A stretch of 64,000 nucleotides of DNA, from positions 125,099,302 through 125,163,301 of the forward strand of contig NC_039363.1 of assembly GCF_003573695.1 (NCBI RefSeq). The letters are read 5' to 3'. The notes under the pieces are model-generated. The model was not told where the DNA came from, did no database searches, and saw only the letters and a list, made by a program, of their open reading frames with translations. How positions within the stretch are numbered: the stretch's first letter is position 1; each line of letters begins with the position of its first letter. Below, in pieces: positions 37,031 through 48,511 of this stretch. This DNA is from Papaver somniferum (taxonomy: Eukaryota > Streptophyta > Magnoliopsida > Ranunculales > Papaveraceae). Position numbers and translations under genes: made by a program.

Positions 37031-38122
37031 TCTTAATTGCAAGGGAATTTTACACAAACACAAACAAGGCCGACTCGACTCCACCAAAACAAACCTAAAG
37101 ATTTCTAGCAAACAAAAATCATGATGGCTTCACTTAGATTGTTTCTAGACTTGCTTCTATCTCTCGAAGGGGAATTCGTTAAAATTTAAGCAAACCCCTC
37201 TGGAATCAATCCGAGTCAAAGTAAGTTGAATTGAGGCGAGGGCAGCTCAGTGGAGATTTGATACCCAAAGCCTCACCGCTATCACAAGGCGGCGCAGTCA
37301 CGCATTCAACTCACATAAACCATCATGAACTTCGAGGTGTGCTTAAGAAAGTAACCAATATCCTTCGAATTTTTTTCCTGATAAGCGCGATACCCTATCG
37401 GTCTCGTTCTAGTCAAGTTTTAAGCTTGGGTTCGCGTTAGGTTTCGTTTTTCTAAGGCGGGCAAGAAGGGAGCGGTGATGAAATCCGAACCCTTATCTTG
37501 TATTGGCCATTCCTTGCCCTTTACTAGGAATTTAAAAACAGTCCAAATTCGTCCTCAATCAATGAATCACCTTAAGGAATACAGTAAATCCGCTAACAGG
37601 GGATTCGCGGGTGTTTCGAAAGCTTACCTCCCGTACCAGACGGGGGATGAACCGTTGAAGTCGACTCGGGCCACGACTCCTATGTCATGTACGAACCCGA
37701 GGGGACGAGACGATATTGTAATCGTCGTCCTTCCCTGCAAACAGTTTATATTTATTTTATTTTTTATTAATAATAAGACCCTTCCGTAGGGTTAAAAAAA
37801 ATGTCCAAAAGTCCAGAATAAAGTCCAAATAAAAAGTCCAAAAATTACAAAAATTATGAAAAATAAAGCCTATTTACAAATTCTAATAAAAAAAAAGCTA
37901 TATACAAAAAAAATAAATAATAATAATAAAAATTAAATCCTAAAAAAATTATGTCTTTTTTTTATTCTCTTTTAGCTTTTAGCTTTTAGCTTTAAGCTTT
38001 TTGTTCCCAAGTCCTTAGTATTCCACTTCGAACCTGTAAATCAAAGACACAAAAAGAAACGTAAAAAGAAACAAATAATAGTAAAAAAATAAAAATAAAC
38101 CTAAAAACAAATCTATAAACAA
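37031..38122 (-). other. 5' leader of Athila-like element
   Basis: Untranslated leader of 1.1 kb between primer site and ORF. It contains a GC-richer part (37140-37740) and an A/T-rich part with a short run of (A/T)TTTAGC units (37970-38000). Open frames on the plus strand here are chance. Confidence 0.6.
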
Positions 38123-38141
38123 GTCCCCGGCAGCGGCGCCA
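38123..38141 (-). other. Primer binding site (tRNA-Asp type)
   Basis: Reverse complement TGGCGCCGCTGCCGGGGAC, close to the TGGCGCCGTTGCCGGGGA primer site of plant Athila-group elements. It lies three bases from the LTR and fixes the minus orientation. Confidence 0.9.
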
Positions 38142-38144
38142 TTT

Positions 38145-39708
38145 TGTTGTAGTATTAATTTTGCGGTAAATAAGGATTCGTTGCTTGGAATTGAAAATAT
38201 TTTAAAACAAAAATATATACACAATATTTGTCACAGGATCAAGAGACACTAGGACACAAGATTCCACCATTAATCATTCACACAATTCATATATTTATTC
38301 GAAACAATTATAGCTCAAATAATAAGGACTCTCATTCTTTCCAAGGTAGATTTTTAGAATATTTATTGTATATCACTAGCATGACGCATCAAAAGCACTA
38401 CGACCAAGCATACATCATCATACGATATCACAACCAATTAAGAAAAATCATAAATCGATTAATAAAAAGTGCAAGTAGTCAAAAAAAGAATTAATATAAT
38501 TATCATATGCGTAAAGAACGGCTTCCTCCATCATCCCAGTGTTGGGGTTTAGCTAATCATAATAATCATGGTCTCAAAATATATATTTGATGCTCAAAGT
38601 ATGATTAAAAGAGTCAAAAGTTATAAAACAGTGGTTCTGAGACTCACAAAACACGTCCAGAAAGAAACGATACCAGAAAACTGCAGCTAAACTGCGACAC
38701 TTCTCCACTGCTGCTGGAACTGTTGAAGAACGACGGTCTTTGGCCGTCCGTTCTTCGTGTTCTTGAGCTCCTCCTTCTTCTTCAGCAGCAGCAGGTGAAC
38801 AATCCTGCAAGTCCCGATTTCTCGCTCCTCTCAGCTCTGGCTCGACCCCAAACTCTTGATCCCCCTTCTATGAGACACTAGGATTCTATTTATACACAAC
38901 AGGAGCAACGAATCACTCACAATAACTCCACATAATTCTCATTTACTCGGAAAATATTTTTTTCATTTTCTTCACTGTCAGCCGAGATACGATCTTTTTC
39001 ACCTCTTCTGCCTGCGCAAATGAGCTGTAATACTTCCATAAGTCACATACAAACTTTATAAGAGAAGATATCTTCCCCTGTTTGTCCACAAACTTTCCAA
39101 AATCGGCTCACAGTGCATCCGATAATATCTTCCCCTGTTTAACTTTGATTTCCTCCCACGTCTTATCTGGCCCATTTTGATCGATCAAATTGCTTACAAT
39201 AGCCCTGTTTAGCTCTATCAAGTTAAGCCCAACTGATTCTTGGTATTGAATCTCTTTAGAAATCTTCCAAAATGAAATCGAAAATTCAACAACGTCTGCA
39301 TGCATGTTTCCCGTCATTTTGAATTTTCAAATCGTGAAGAAGGGTGTCCCTCTAACCACTGTTGGGTGTCCCCTTAGCAACTGGGGTGGAAACATCCTTT
39401 TTGGGGTGTAAATATCCATGGGGTGCCCTTATCCAACCAAGCGGTGCCTTTAGCAATTCTTCTGGGATATTTTCCGCACCTTTTCGGGGTTCCTCCGGGA
39501 CATTTCCGGGGTACTTCCGGCACACTTCTGGGGCGCTTCCGGTATACCGTCAACGGATCTCCAAACGCCGCATTTTTAACCAATTTCGCCGCAAAATCTT
39601 ATTTTTCCAAAAACACCTATAAATAAATAAAGCACCATAATAAGTACAAAAACGGGCACTAACAGTATATACAAATGAGATATATTAGACACATAAATGC
39701 GTCTATCA
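38145..39708 (-). repeat. 5' LTR of Athila-like element
   Basis: 1564 bp, the same length as the copy at 32416-33979 and similar throughout. It ends GCGTCTATCA directly before TGAGACACTCTC of the interrupted gypsy RNase H. Confidence 0.92.
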
Positions 39709-41336
39709 TGAGACACTCTCTTTTTGGCCACCATTTTATCATCAATACTGATCAACAAAGCATCAAATATTTCATGGATCATAAACTAAACACTTTTTTA
39801 CAACAAAGATGGCTTATGAAGTTGTTGGAGTTTAACTAAACCATCCACTACAAGAGAGGCATGGAGAATAAAGCTGCAGATGCCCTGTGAAAACTTTCTT
39901 CTTCTTCTCTATGTTCAACAACTTCTGTCTCTACACCTACTTTGGCTCAAGAGGTCATTCAGAGCTATGACACAGATAAATGGGCCACAACCATCATTCC
40001 TCAGCTGCTAGTGGCTCCTTCCTCCATTCCTAACTGCACTTATGTAGATGGCATTCTGAGATATAAAGGCAGAATTTATATAGGCACCAACAACAATCTC
40101 CGGTATACCATCTTGAAATATATTCACTCTTCTGCAGTTGGAGGACATTCAGGTATGCAAGGCAGCTACATAAGAGCAAAGAGGTACTTTTATTGGAAGG
40201 GCCTCAAGAAGGAGATGTTACTATTGGTTAGCCACTGTGATACCTGCCAGAGGAACAAGGGTGAACACAATTTTCCAGCTGGGTTACTATAACCTTTACC
40301 AATACCAACTCAGGCTTGGGAACACATCTCCATGGACTTCATAGAGGGTTTACCTATCTCAAGTAAAAAGGATGTTATTCTTGTTGTGGTTGATAGACTC
40401 ACAAAGTATAGCCATTTCGTTAGGTTAACTCATCCATTTACAACTTCTACTGTGGCTCATGAGTTCCTTACTCATGTTTTCAAATTACATGGTCTCCCAT
40501 CTTCCATTGTTTCAGATAGGGACAAGATTTCCACTAGTAACTTTTGGAAGGATTTGTTTAAAGCAATGGGCACCAGTTTGCAAATGAGTACTTCCTATCA
40601 CCTTCAATCAGATGGCCATCCTGAAAGAGTGAATGCATGCTTGAAAAACTATCTCAGATACATGACTGGACATCAGCCTAAACAGTGGTTCAAATGGCTT
40701 CCATTGGCATAATTCTGGTACAACACCAACCATCACACAAGCTTAAATATGACTTCATTCAAGGCATTGTATGGCTACTCCCCTCCACACTTTGCCTTTC
40801 CCAATGAAGCACTTACTTCTGTTGCTGCTATTGAAGAGTATTTAGCTAAAAGGGATGCAATGTTGGAACTGCTGAGAGACTCTCTTCACAAAGCACAAGA
40901 GAGAATGAAAGTGTTTGCTGACAAGAATAGAACTGATAGACATTTTGAGGTTGGTGACTTAGTCTTCTTGAAGCTTCAACCCTGTAGACAATCATCCATT
41001 GCCCTGCGCAAGAACTTCAAACTATCAGCATGATACTATGGCCCATTCCCTGTGATTGTCAGGATTGGCCAAGTAGCTTATAAACTACAACTGCCTGCTT
41101 CTTCTCAGATTCATCCTGTATTCCATGTGTCCCAATTGAAGAAGCATATAGGCTCTGCTGCTATCACTGCTCCAACTCTCCCACAAACTGATGCTGATTT
41201 AGGCACAAGGGAAATTCTTAGGGGACGTGCTGCCATTTCTCATATGTTGATCCAGTGGTCTCACTCAACTGCAGCTGATGCTACTTGGGAGGATGTTTCA
41301 AATGTCAAGGCTCATTTCCCTAAGTTTCATCCTTGA
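39709..41336 (+). pseudogene. Gypsy RNase H end, integrase and chromodomain
   Basis: Continues pol after the nested insertion. RNase H end: LFGHHFIINTDQQS, then a frame break near 39835-39890. The integrase N-terminal HHCC region includes GGHSG and CDTCQRNKG. The integrase core has MDFIEGLP (first D), IVSDRDKISTSNFW (second D) and QSDGHPERVN (E). GKT-type C-terminal: FEVGDLVFLKLQP, then HPVFHVSQLKKHIG. The end is a chromodomain: HMLIQWSHSTAADATWEDV, FPKFHP. Three in-frame stops disable it: near 40290, 40710 and 41031. Chromodomain, short LTRs and about 4.7 kb total without the insertion suggest a Reina-type chromovirus; that clade call is inference. Confidence 0.9.
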
Positions 41337-41365
41337 GGAAAAGGATGATTTGAAGATCAGGGTAT

Positions 41366-41645
41366 TGTCATGTGCCTGTGAAGGCGGCTGCCTTTATCAG
41401 TTCAGGTATGCCTTTAGTAGCTTTTAAATTACGATTAGTAATAAATGTCAGGTTAATTACTTTCTTTAGCAGTAAGTTAATTTCCATCGTGTGGCAGTGC
41501 AATGCCCACGTGTAGTCAGTTGAGCCGTTGATGCTTTTTGATTAAGAAATTGAATGAAGTAGATCTTAGTCCAGTGTGGTTGTAGTTATCGTTTTGTACT
41601 TGTGATCCTCTTGTACCTCTCGTAATATCATCATCAACCATAACA
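41366..41645 (+). mobile_element. 3' LTR of Ty3/gypsy chromovirus
   Basis: 280 bp, TGTCATGTGCCTG...ACCATAACA. Compared with 29635-29962 it lacks about 50 bases after GATGC(A/T)TTTTGATTA and has many substitutions, so the insertion is old. A purine-rich GAGGAAAAGGATGA lies at about 41335. Confidence 0.9.
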
Positions 41646-41749
41646 TGGTTAGAACCCTGTAATTGCCAAAAATCCACTCCAAATTAAGGAGTTTGGATGT
41701 AGTCTAGGGACCACTAGTTTAGGGTATCAAAAAAAGAAGAAAAAAAAAT
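41646..41749 (+). mobile_element. tRNA-derived SINE, 3' half
   Basis: GGTTAGAACCC (41647-41657) fits the pol III B box GGTTCGANNCC at ten of eleven positions; its GGTT is the duplicated target of the gypsy insertion. A non-tRNA body follows, ending in an A-rich tail (41728-41749, AAAAAAAGAAGAAAAAAAA). Together with 29575-29634 the SINE is about 160 bp. Confidence 0.7.
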
Positions 41750-44700
41750 ACTGGTACAACGTTCGCCAATATCCGTCTTTTGTGCTGTGAAAATGTTAAT
41801 TCGAAATCTAGAATAGAAAACATAGTTTGGACAACTTAGCTTAGATAAAGAGCGGCCATGATGCATTCTGGGGAAAGTTAAATCCATGGTTGTGGTTTGG
41901 TCTAATTAAAATTAATCATCATGAGTGCTTTATTAATTAGTGTATCATTAATCTCTCATAATGAATAATTATTAGTAAATTTCATCATTAAATATCCTCT
42001 TAATTAATATAATAAATATGTATTTTTACATTACTTAATAAATTTTTTTTTTTACTAAATCAATAGAAATTAGTGGTTAGTAGTGGAAGAAATAGTGGCT
42101 GGTAGAAGTGGTAGTGGTGGAGGCGATAATACCAGTGGTGGTGGAAAAAAATAATGCCAATGGGTGGTTTTATGATGGTGAATAGTCGAGGACAATATTA
42201 GTTTTGTATATTTACAACACAAGTAACATTATATCGTGAAAGATGTAGTTGGTCATCACGATTGAAAAAAACAAATATCATATTTTTAGGATGATACCAT
42301 ACCATTTAAAAAAAATGATCATAACCGCCAGATCACCTAAATGATATCCTTGCTACCTTTATCACCCGGTTGTATAAATCATGGTTCTAACCGTTAAAAT
42401 AAAATTAATTGCAATATAACAGAGTATATAACAACAAAAAATGTAATGGAATAAATTAATTAACGATCTAAGTTTGTTCAACCGTAATTTTACTCATGAT
42501 GTTTGTGATTTAAAAATTAAAAGTACGATAAACGGCCAACGGGAGGTAGACGGCGGTTATGGTGGAGAAATAAATGGTATTGTAATGGCGGCGACGGTTG
42601 GTAAGTAGCAATAGACTATGTTAATTTTGTATCACTAAAAAATAGGTAACATTATAAATTAGAAGTTGGTTGATCGTCTTATTAATAAAATAAAATAAAC
42701 TCGGTTAAAATACCTGAAAGATCAAAGAAAAACAAAAAAAAACCCACAAAATGTCACGTTGTATAATTACTACAAACAAACGGGCACAAGTCAAAATCAA
42801 TACAAAAAAATTTACTTATTATCGAGATGTGTCATTACGGTAAGGGTTGTACCCTAGCTGTGTATACTTTTCTGCCTATTTCTTTGTACTGTATTATAAA
42901 ATGAAGCTTTGATAAGTTAGGAAAGATAAAGACCGGTTCTGATTTTTCCTCCCAACTGGTAAATTCATGGTTTCTTTCGATCCCATGAATACATACTTTA
43001 ATTGAGAAAAATTCATTACATATTCTCTTATTCCCATCTCAAAGTCTAAATCAAAATGGAAAAATGTATCAACTGAAAATTACAAACCTACCTTCCCATA
43101 AACTGAACAGTTGATTCTCTCTCTCACATTCGGTATGATGAGTGGGTTTGAAAACTCTAATTCCTTACTTTGGAGCAAACGAAAATTAGAAATGAAGTTG
43201 GGAAGGGAGATAGATTGCAGAAAGGAAAAAAAATCCAAGAGTATAGTTCCGCTCAATCTTCTTTCAATTTTCTCCCAATCTTCGTCCACCAAAACGTACA
43301 TCTGTGACCAGTCAAAATACTCTGAGCTCATTTGAAAAAATATTTTCTTTTTTACATTGTTTTATGTATGAATGTTTGGGGTTTCTACCATTTTCTTGAA
43401 TATCATTTGTTGTATATTTAGCTGAAGTATACGTTTTAAAATATAGCCTTATTGATTACAATAACCTCATGGTTAAATTTAGGGGTGCGTGTATTTTATG
43501 ATTAAAATTTGGCTATCACAAGTCGTCGGGGTTTCAATATATTCACAACTTTTTGGTTTAAAAAGGTGATTTTTTCAAGAACTAATTTTTCGTTTCTATT
43601 TGTTTAGATATTAGTGGAAATAGATTTTTGATTTCATCTTGATAGATAAACTTACACAAAAACTTATACGATTATTCAAATTACACGTTATAATTTGACA
43701 ATAAATTGGTATTTGCAAAATGATCTTCCATGTATAAAAAAGCCCATGTTCTTCGGGCTTCTGTTTCAAAGTCCAGAATAATTTGACTAGAAGCTATTTT
43801 CAATAAATAACCTGACATGATTATACATAATTTATATAGCATCCACGACATTATGGATTCATTCTTGGAAAAGCTAAATCTACGGCTGTAAAATGATCAG
43901 TTTAATTAACTTTCAATAATAAATGTTCTATTGATATTTCATAATAAATATTTATTTAATTAATCAAATAAATATATTTCCATTAATACAATACATGATA
44001 AATTTATTTTATATTAAATCAGTAGGCATTAATGGTAGTTGTGATGGTGGGAAAGGGTGGTGGATCGACGCTGGAGATAATGGTGGTGGGTGTTGGTGAG
44101 AATGGTGAAGTGACGACGTTAATAGTGGTGGTGGTAGTGGGATGAAAAAGGTGTCTTAAGGTTATTTAGTTTCCCTCATTGAAAAAATTATTTGATATTA
44201 GTTTTTCAGGAAAAATTCATTGAGAGAGTTTCTTTTCAATTTAATAAAAAAATAATTACACAATATGCAACAAGCTGCGCCGCGAGCTCTTATTAGATTT
44301 TAAATTTGTTTTTTTTAAATTAAAATAAATATTAAAGGCCAGATTTTTCTAGGGAGAAGATAAATCAATAGCTATGGTTTTAAGATTTGTCGGGTCGGGG
44401 CAGGTAAGAAGATGAGACCTATAAAAAAAGTTGACCATATACAAGGCTACATGCGAATCAATTTAGTTTGTCATATCTCTCTCTATTCCCATTTTTTGTC
44501 ATGATTGTTTTTTCCATTTCTCCTCGACTTCATATGATTATGCATGCTTGAGGAATAATTCATGGTAATAGGTAAAGAGAGAAGATAAGTAGATAAAAAA
44601 CGAAATGGATCAAGAATTACAGATTATTAAACTTTAGGAAAACACAAATCTATGTAAATTTAGAATAATTCATATCACCAAAGGGAGAAAAATAATCCTT

Positions 44701-45070
44701 GAAGCTAACAGATTTTGTAAGATTAATCTGATTGATTTTGAAGTAATTTTGTGTTTCAGATTTGTTATAAATTTGGTGAACGACCTTTGATGATTTATTT
44801 TTTTTCGAAGAAGGGACACTACTTTTGAAGAAGTTAATGAAATGGTGTTCTATTACCCATAGGCCCATTGGATTTTGAAGAGTTGGTTAACATTTAATTA
44901 TATTTGTCCTAAAGGATTGTGTGACTTACAGATATAATATTAAAATATTTGAGACTAAGACATGTTTATTAACCAACACCTCAAAAACATTTAAATTTGG
45001 ATCAACTTGATCGATTTTTAGCAAACAGTTATGATATGTATGAACCGATGGATATAAATACATATCATTT
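41750..45070. other. AT-rich repeats; no gene supported
   Basis: Two related segments, about 41855-42150 and 43850-44130, share ATTCT(T/G)GG(G)AAAAG(C/T)TAAATC, TTAATTA-rich text, AAATCA(A/G)TAG(A/G)(A/C)ATTA and then a GGTGGTGG tract (41 and 44 kb). A third, weaker start is at about 44345. The minus frame at 43080-43331 (83 aa) begins MSSEYFDWSQMYVLVDEDW but shows no family I know. Likely decayed DNA transposons. Confidence 0.45.
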
Positions 45071-45102
45071 CCCGTGCCGTAATGGCACGGGTTAAGCCCT
45101 AG
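45071..45102 (+). mobile_element. Helitron-like 3' terminus
   Basis: Perfect hairpin CCCGTGCC-GTAAT-GGCACGGG (45071-45091) followed 7 bases later by CTAG (45099-45102) and then T. A GC-rich hairpin about 10 bases before CTRR, with T after it, is the standard plant Helitron 3' end. A matching 5' TC end was not located, so element length is unknown. Confidence 0.6.
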
Positions 45103-46394
45103 TTTTAACATAAAACGATAGTAAAGTCAAATTACTAAACAACTATTTCTATCTCGTATATTATCCTTACAAGTTGAGTTTTCAGCTAATGACAGTTTTC
45201 AGGAAAAATATACACTTAATCTGGCGGTCTTGGAGTTGCTAGATAAAAGTTGGATTGCGCAGTGCACATTTAAATTTAAGTTTGTTTTCCAAGTTTTCAA
45301 CTATCAGAAAGGAAAAGTCTAGTTTGCTTCTAGAAAACATTGAGAACTATGTCACCTTTAAGAAATCGGTGATCTAAGCATCGGATATTTCGGATGATAT
45401 CTGGATTCTGGTCTCATGAGTTCACCCTTCACAATGAAAATACAGTATCTGAAGACTTCGGCCAAGAGCTAGCCTTTTAAGGCAACAAATTTCCAAAATG
45501 TAGTTTAAAACGTAAGATTAGCTTTCAAATTTAACAGAAATTAAAAGGAAGACTAAATTTCAGTATATTGAATATCATTGTCTTACTAAGAGAATCTAAT
45601 CTCCAATGCTTTAATAAAAAAAAAGTACAAAAATTCGGTTCTTGCTAACCAAAAAATTTAGATACTGCCAAGTGCCGCTGCCAACCAACACAGAGAAAGG
45701 GAAAAATGACAAGATAAAGCTCACTTATTGAAGTTTCATTGATCATGCTGCTGATTCATCGGGTGACTTGTCTTTCGAGATTCCTTGTTCTTCAGTTTGC
45801 CTGGATATGGAGACGATTTGGGTTATGCCTCTACTAGTACTACCAGCAAAGAGTGCAGGTGCCCAAGGTAAATCGAGAGTGACAGAGTAGCTATTGAGCA
45901 TTAGGAGGACTGCTGGCATTGTGGGTCTATCTGCAACATTTTCTTGAACACATAATAACCCGATGTGGATGCATCTCATTGCTTCATCTCTAGAACTTGT
46001 ATCCTTGATAGTTGAATCTAACAATTCTATAGCTGATCCATTCTTCCAATGTCTCCATGCCTGTATAAATATTTCATCTGATAGATTATTCATCGCGTCA
46101 CTAAATATGCAGAAGATTGGACACAGACAAAAATTATGGAAACTTACATGGCTTAGAAGGTCCTGAGAAACATCTGACTCGTAAGAAGAGTTCTTTTGTC
46201 CACTAAGAATCTCTATAACTAAAACACCAAAACTAAATACGTCGGTTTTCACAGAGAATTGTCCACGCATTGCATACTCCGGAGCCATGTATCCACTGCA
46301 GAACAGAACACGAAAAGAGATAAGAAAAACTCAACTTATTTTGAAGCATTTGAGAGCAGTTAACTGTTCAATAATTTGAAATTTTCACTTACTA

Positions 46395-46673
<279 letters not shown>

Positions 46674-47842
46674 TTATTATCTAGAAAAAGTACATATCAA
46701 GAAACTACAGCCGAATTACTATAAACAGAGTGTGTGTAGGAGTCAAACCGAAAAGGACTTGGTCAAGGCTTGCATTCGGCATGAATTCATAGATGAGTAA
46801 TTTTTCTTCACCATCAATACAGAAGCCTAGAAGCCTGACAAGATTTCTGTGCTGAAGTTTAGCTACTAAGGTAACTTCATTCTTGAACTCTTGTTCACCT
46901 TGACCTGAATTTTTTGATAGCCTGTTTACGGCTATTTCTTGTCCATCAGAAAGTGTACCCTGAGAACATTAACTAGACGTTCTGAGCAATATGAAAACCT
47001 TGACACCATGACCCATTAGATACTGAAATCGAAAGTTTATCATTTTACATGTTTCTAATCTGTTTTTTTGTACCTTATACACAAACCCAAATCCACCTTC
47101 TCCAAGTTTGTTAGCCTCAGAGAAGTTGTCTGTTGCGGCACTTATTGTACTGAAGCTGAATTGCAATTCTGTAGCTGGCATCTCATGCTCAACATCTTCA
47201 TGAGACAAAAACAACAAGACGTGTGAATCAGATAATTAGCACTTTCTAGCTTGGAAAACCAAATGGAGCAGCATATGACTCTAGGTAGTAGCTACTTACT
47301 GTCAGACTTCTGTGTCTTTGTTCTCTTTCTTCCAAAACAGAAAAACAAAAAGGCGATGATGGCAAGTACTGCCGGCGACACTAACAGCTAGTATGGATGA
47401 ATTTCTCTTTTCTGTAGAAATTTGAACATCAAGATTACGAACGGAATAAAACCATAATTCTTATGACAACAATCCTAATAAGTAGAAAAAATTATAAAGA
47501 GAACCAAAAATCTTAATTTTGTTACGGGAACTCTAAATTCTTAGAACACATGACATGCTGATTGCCTTCTATAAACAAGGACACATGGACCTATACAGTG
47601 TAGTAGTAGTTGCAGTACTTCAATACCCAAATTGAACTTTTCCAGATCAATTACTAAAATGAATGAACTGAAAATGAAACCGACCAAATACAATTTTATG
47701 TATTGGATTGAAATGATCACATGACAAAGGAGCAGTACTTACAGTTTGATGTAGTTGTAGTCGTATTCGTTGATGATGGCGGTAATACCGAAGAAGGAGA
47801 TTGAGCAAAAGGATATGTTTCAAATCTTACAATACAACTAGG

Positions 47843-48511
47843 TGTTGAGATATATGTTTTAAAAACATTAATTAATTTCTAAATGTTATTCTCACAATTA
47901 AATGGTTTTAATGAAGAATTTATTTTGTGACCATTATTCCTTTCCTTAAAGAATGAATTTATTTTGTTTTAATGCCAAAAATCGTTTTCAAATTGAGTGG
48001 GTTAATGAAGCTAATTCATTTACTCATATTTATTTCCTTGGCTATTAAAATAAAATCAGAACTTTTTTTATGAAAAGGGTTAGAGGAGTTGTATAATATT
48101 TTCTTATGAGAGAGTTTTTTCATTTATGTTTCGGAAGAGTTGTTGAAACATTTTTTTTTAGTGAGAGAGTTTTCTTTTATGTTTCTTGGGTTTCCAAAGA
48201 AAAATGAATGGTTTGTAATAAAGAAAAAACAAGTGTGTGATCATCCTTGGTTTTTTCTAAAGAGTTCTGAGCAAGAATGAAGTGCAGAAGTTTCACATCC
48301 TCTCACCGTGCAAGAGTGATTGTGTAAGAGATTGATCTCGGCTTTTTTAACCTGGGGATGACGCGCTATTGAAGAACTGCTTGCACAATCTTGGGCAGAG
48401 CCGCGAAACGTCTTAAAGAAAGCGACCTAGTCCGCGACTCAGCCATAACGTTATTTGTTTCATGTTTGATTTATTTGTTGTGCAGGCATGATTCGGCAAT
48501 TGTTCCAAACA
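47843..48511 (+). repeat. 5' LTR of young copia-type element
   Basis: 669 bp, TGTTGAGATATATG...TTGTTCCAAACA. By eye it differs from 52628-53296 at about five positions. Confidence 0.95.

Larger units (their letters stand above)
32416..39708 (-). mobile_element. Non-autonomous Athila-like LTR retrotransposon
   Basis: 7293 bp, minus strand, inserted in gypsy RNase H. Flanking 5-mers are GGAGA (32411-32415) and TGAGA (39709-39713), a target duplication with one change. It has two 1564-bp LTRs, an Asp-tRNA-type primer site, a 1.1-kb leader, one long ORF, and a 3' region ending in a short purine tract. There is no protease, RT, RNase H or integrase, so it must have moved with enzymes made by a relative. 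The LTRs differ at a few tens of positions by eye, so it is older than the copia insertion in CRK-2 but younger than its gypsy host. Confidence 0.9.

Noticed and set aside
43080..43331. 83-aa minus frame as a real gene
   Set aside because: Starts plausibly (MSSEYFDWSQM) but no family recognised, no splice partner, and it sits between decayed repeats; kept only as a remark.
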